DNA of 15,409 nucleotides from UBA11524 sp045132495. GTDB taxonomy: Bacteria; Bacillota; Clostridia; Christensenellales; Aristaeellaceae. The translations under genes were made by a program, and so were the position numbers. The DNA lies in assembly GCA_045132495.1 (NCBI GenBank), contig JBGUSK010000124.1, positions 1-15,409 on the forward strand. Direction: 5' to 3'. Under the pieces are notes generated by a model that made no database searches, was not told the DNA's origin, and was given only the letters and a program-made list of their open reading frames with translations. Shown here in pieces: positions 13,744 through 15,409 of this stretch. Position 1 is the stretch's first letter. The number at the start of each line of letters is the position of its first letter.

Positions 13744-15099
13744 TTACCAGATGGCGTACTCGCACTCGTCGATGGCGTCCTGGAAGATGTCGTCGATAGC
13801 GGAGTCAATATCCTTGGCGGGCAGTGCCTTGGTCACGATGTTGCCGACCTGGTCGCGGGCTTCGGAGGAACCGACGAAGGCGGGGGAGGTGTAGTAGGCG
13901 TCAGCCTGTTCCAGACAAACTTTGGCAGCCAGCATGGAGATGTGGTCGCCGCCGTCAGCAGCAGCCAGCTCCTCGGCGTACACAGGATGATCCGCAACGC
14001 TCTTCAGGACGGGCACATAGCCGGAAGCCATGGAGAACTCGGCCTGGAACTCAACGTTGGTGGTCAGGAACTTCACGAACAGCCAGGAGGCGATGACTTC
14101 CTGAGCATTGTCCTTCTTAAAGATGCACAGGGAGGGACCCTGAGAGATGACCTTCTTGTTGTTCAGGTCAGCCTGAGGAATGGTGGCAATGCCAACCTCG
14201 AAGGGATAGTTGCCGTCGGCACCCTTCTGGGGACGCTGATGGGTCGCGCCAGCGGAGGAACCGATGGACATGTAGGACTTGACGTCGTTGGTGGACACGA
14301 ACAGACCGGAGGTGTAGCCGCCATACAGGGTCTGGGTGGTCAGGTAGCCCTTCTGGTACCACTCGTTGAAGCGCTTGATGAAGGCGCGGTTGGTGTCGTT
14401 ATCAAAGAGGAAGTAGGGATCGTTGGCGGAGGTGTAGGGGCTCTTGAGCTGCTCGCACATGGTGATGAACCAGTTCGCTTCGGAGTCATAGCCCAGCGGG
14501 ATGGACTTGGGGTCGATCTCCTTGATCTTGGCGCAGACAGCTTCCAGCTCGTCCCAGGTGGTGGGCACGGCGATGTTGTTGGCCTCGAAGAAGGTCTTGT
14601 TGTAGTACAGCACCTCGGTGGACTTGGACATGGGCAGGGTGTACATCTTACCATCGGCGAACTTGGCGCCCTCGGCGTAGTAGCCGGGCACGAAGTCAGC
14701 CTTCTGCTCGGCGGTCAGGCCGATGGTGGGGCTGTCGATCAGCTCGTCCAGGGACTGGGTGGCCAGGGCCAGGTTGTACAGGGCCACATGATCCTGGTAG
14801 CAGTAGGCAATGTTGGGCTGGGAGCCAACGGTGATCTCGGTGGAGATCTGGTCGCGGACGTCGTCGTAGCCGCCGACCTGACTGTGCTCGATCTTAATGT
14901 TGGGGTAGATGGCGTTGAACTCGGCGATGTAGTCATCCAGAATGCCGGCCAAAGTGGCATTCATGGTGTGGTAGAAGCGGATGGTGACCGCGCTTCCGTC
15001 ATAACCAGCGTCGAACTCGGAGGCGGAAGCGGTCAGACCCAGCATGGAGGTCAGAATCAACGCGATCGCCAGGGTGATGGAGAGGAACTTCTTCATCAT
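13744..15099 (-). CDS. Extracellular solute-binding protein of a carbohydrate ABC importer (family 1)
   Basis: A 451-residue protein of the UgpB/MalE-like group. The signal peptide is residues 1-27, then come YDGSAVTIRFYHTMNATLAGILDD, the typical first strand and helix, SQPNIAYCYQDHVALYN, the hinge block KMYTLPMSKSTEVLYYNKTFFEANNI, TWDELEAVCAKIKE, and a late SGYVPVLKSV. Such proteins catch sugars, glycerol-3-phosphate or similar solutes outside the membrane and pass them to two permeases. The ligand cannot be read from sequence. Unlike most Gram-positive binding proteins there is no lipobox Cys at the end of the signal peptide (LGLTASASEF), so how it stays at the cell is not clear. GGAAGG at 15106-15111 precedes ATG 15099. 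The permease gene lies upstream and a secreted nuclease gene follows 11 bases after the stop. Codon bias is strong: no TTA, CTA or TCA. Confidence 0.93.
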   Translation of the reverse strand: MMKKFLSITLAIALILTSMLGLTASASEFDAGYDGSAVTIRFYHTMNATLAGILDDYIAEFNAIYPNIKIEHSQVGGYDDVRDQISTEITVGSQPNIAYCYQDHVALYNLALATQSLDELIDSPTIGLTAEQKADFVPGYYAEGAKFADGKMYTLPMSKSTEVLYYNKTFFEANNIAVPTTWDELEAVCAKIKEIDPKSIPLGYDSEANWFITMCEQLKSPYTSANDPYFLFDNDTNRAFIKRFNEWYQKGYLTTQTLYGGYTSGLFVSTNDVKSYMSIGSSAGATHQRPQKGADGNYPFEVGIATIPQADLNNKKVISQGPSLCIFKKDNAQEVIASWLFVKFLTTNVEFQAEFSMASGYVPVLKSVADHPVYAEELAAADGGDHISMLAAKVCLEQADAYYTSPAFVGSSEARDQVGNIVTKALPAKDIDSAIDDIFQDAIDECEYAIW

Positions 15100-15136
15100 G
15101 GATTACCTTCCTTTCTTATGTTGAAAAATCGTATAG

Positions 15137-15158
15137 TTAAAGGCGAAAAGCCTCTTAA
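15137..15158 (-). terminator. Weak hairpin between permease and binding-protein genes
   Basis: On the minus strand TTAA and AGGC, split by one bulged G, can pair with GCCT and TTAA across a TTTTC loop; the stem includes the permease stop codon. A TTTTT run follows about 10 bases later. It may be a partial terminator or RNA processing site that sets different levels of the two genes. The evidence is only the hairpin. Confidence 0.3.
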
Positions 15159-15409
15159 CCCTTGATGCCGCTGCGGCTGACACCACTCATGATGTACTTG
15201 CGCAGGAAGATGAAAACCAGGAACAGAGGGGCAGATACCAGTGCGACAGCTGCCATCTGCACGGGGTAGTTCACATCGCCGGAAGTCTCGGTGAAAGCGT
15301 TACGCAGACCGTTGGTGATCATACGGTGCGCTTCATCGTTGGCGACCAGACGGGGCCAGATGTAGGAGTTCCATGCGCCCATCATCTTCAGGATGGTGAT
15401 GGAGATCAG
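15155..15409 (-). CDS. Carbohydrate ABC transporter permease, C-terminal part (5' end outside window)
   Basis: The frame is open to the window edge at 15409, so this is the last 84 residues of a longer gene; the Met at 15385 is internal. The visible part reads LISITILKMMGAWNSYIWPRL, the last-but-one membrane region of MalG/UgpE-type permeases with its WNxYxWP motif, then a loop, then VQMAAVALVSAPLFLVFIFLRKYIMSGVSRSGIKG, which is the final membrane helix and the usual 'GAVKG'-like cytoplasmic end. With the binding protein 55 bases downstream it forms part of a family-1 carbohydrate uptake system; the first permease, and possibly the ATPase, would be further upstream and are not in view. Confidence 0.93.
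   Translation of the reverse strand: MISITILKMMGAWNSYIWPRLVANDEAHRMITNGLRNAFTETSGDVNYPVQMAAVALVSAPLFLVFIFLRKYIMSGVSRSGIKG

Noticed and set aside
13733..13765. GTG 13765 as the start of the nuclease gene
   Set aside because: It lies inside the binding-protein gene and would place 11 extra residues ahead of a normal signal peptide beginning at ATG 13732.
13663..15165. An open frame of 500 codons on the plus strand
   Set aside because: It is the register-matched antisense of the solute-binding protein gene; low-complexity Gly/Val/Leu translation and no ribosome binding site.
1..15409. tRNA or rRNA genes, CRISPR arrays, insertion sequences, attachment sites, phage genes
   Set aside because: I looked for these and saw none. 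The only tandem repeat is the in-frame coding duplication at 11063-11980.

Overview
The window looks like a chromosomal stretch of a spore-forming member of the Clostridia (Firmicutes). The strongest evidence is a full-length spoIVA gene, the spore-coat basement-layer ATPase found only in endospore formers. Purine-rich ribosome binding sites, sigma-A type promoters with 17-18 base spacers, and a gut-Firmicute style of gene content agree with this. Finer placement is not possible by eye. I see no tRNA, rRNA, CRISPR array, insertion sequence or phage gene.

Layout. (1) 2-2160, plus strand: the 3' end of a CBS/CorC-HlyC transporter gene, a small membrane protein with a His/Asp-rich tail, and a membrane-anchored CapA-fold protein that has lost the usual catalytic motifs; a hairpin terminator follows. 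(2) 2225-3859, plus strand: a well-formed promoter drives a secreted protein with a possible papain-like Cys-His-Asp triad and a sugar-isomerase-type TIM barrel. (3) 3887-4422: rplS (ribosomal protein L19) stands alone with its own promoter, a foldable leader and a UUCG-loop terminator. (4) 4492-6853: spoIVA, followed 10 bases later by a shortened amidohydrolase-like gene whose HxH metal motif reads QxQ. (5) 6900-8096, minus strand: a CofE-like (F420 ligase family) gene, divergent from the next group. (6) 8341-10981, plus strand: two tandem NrnA-type DHH phosphoesterases and surE, with overlapping or near-overlapping ends. (7) 11051-15409, minus strand: an ABC importer permease (partial), its solute-binding protein, a secreted staphylococcal-nuclease-type nuclease with likely OB-fold tail, and a secreted protein with an Ig-like domain and two near-identical 150-residue repeats.

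How the parts may fit. Regions 6 and 7 share a theme. The secreted nuclease could cut external nucleic acid, the sugar-type importer could take up a product, and the NrnA pair and SurE could finish short oligonucleotides and mononucleotides inside the cell. The enzyme families are clear; the link between them is inference from adjacency. A second theme is three family members whose role is open: the CapA-like and amidohydrolase-like proteins lack expected active-site residues, and the CofE-like protein sits in a lineage not known for coenzyme F420.
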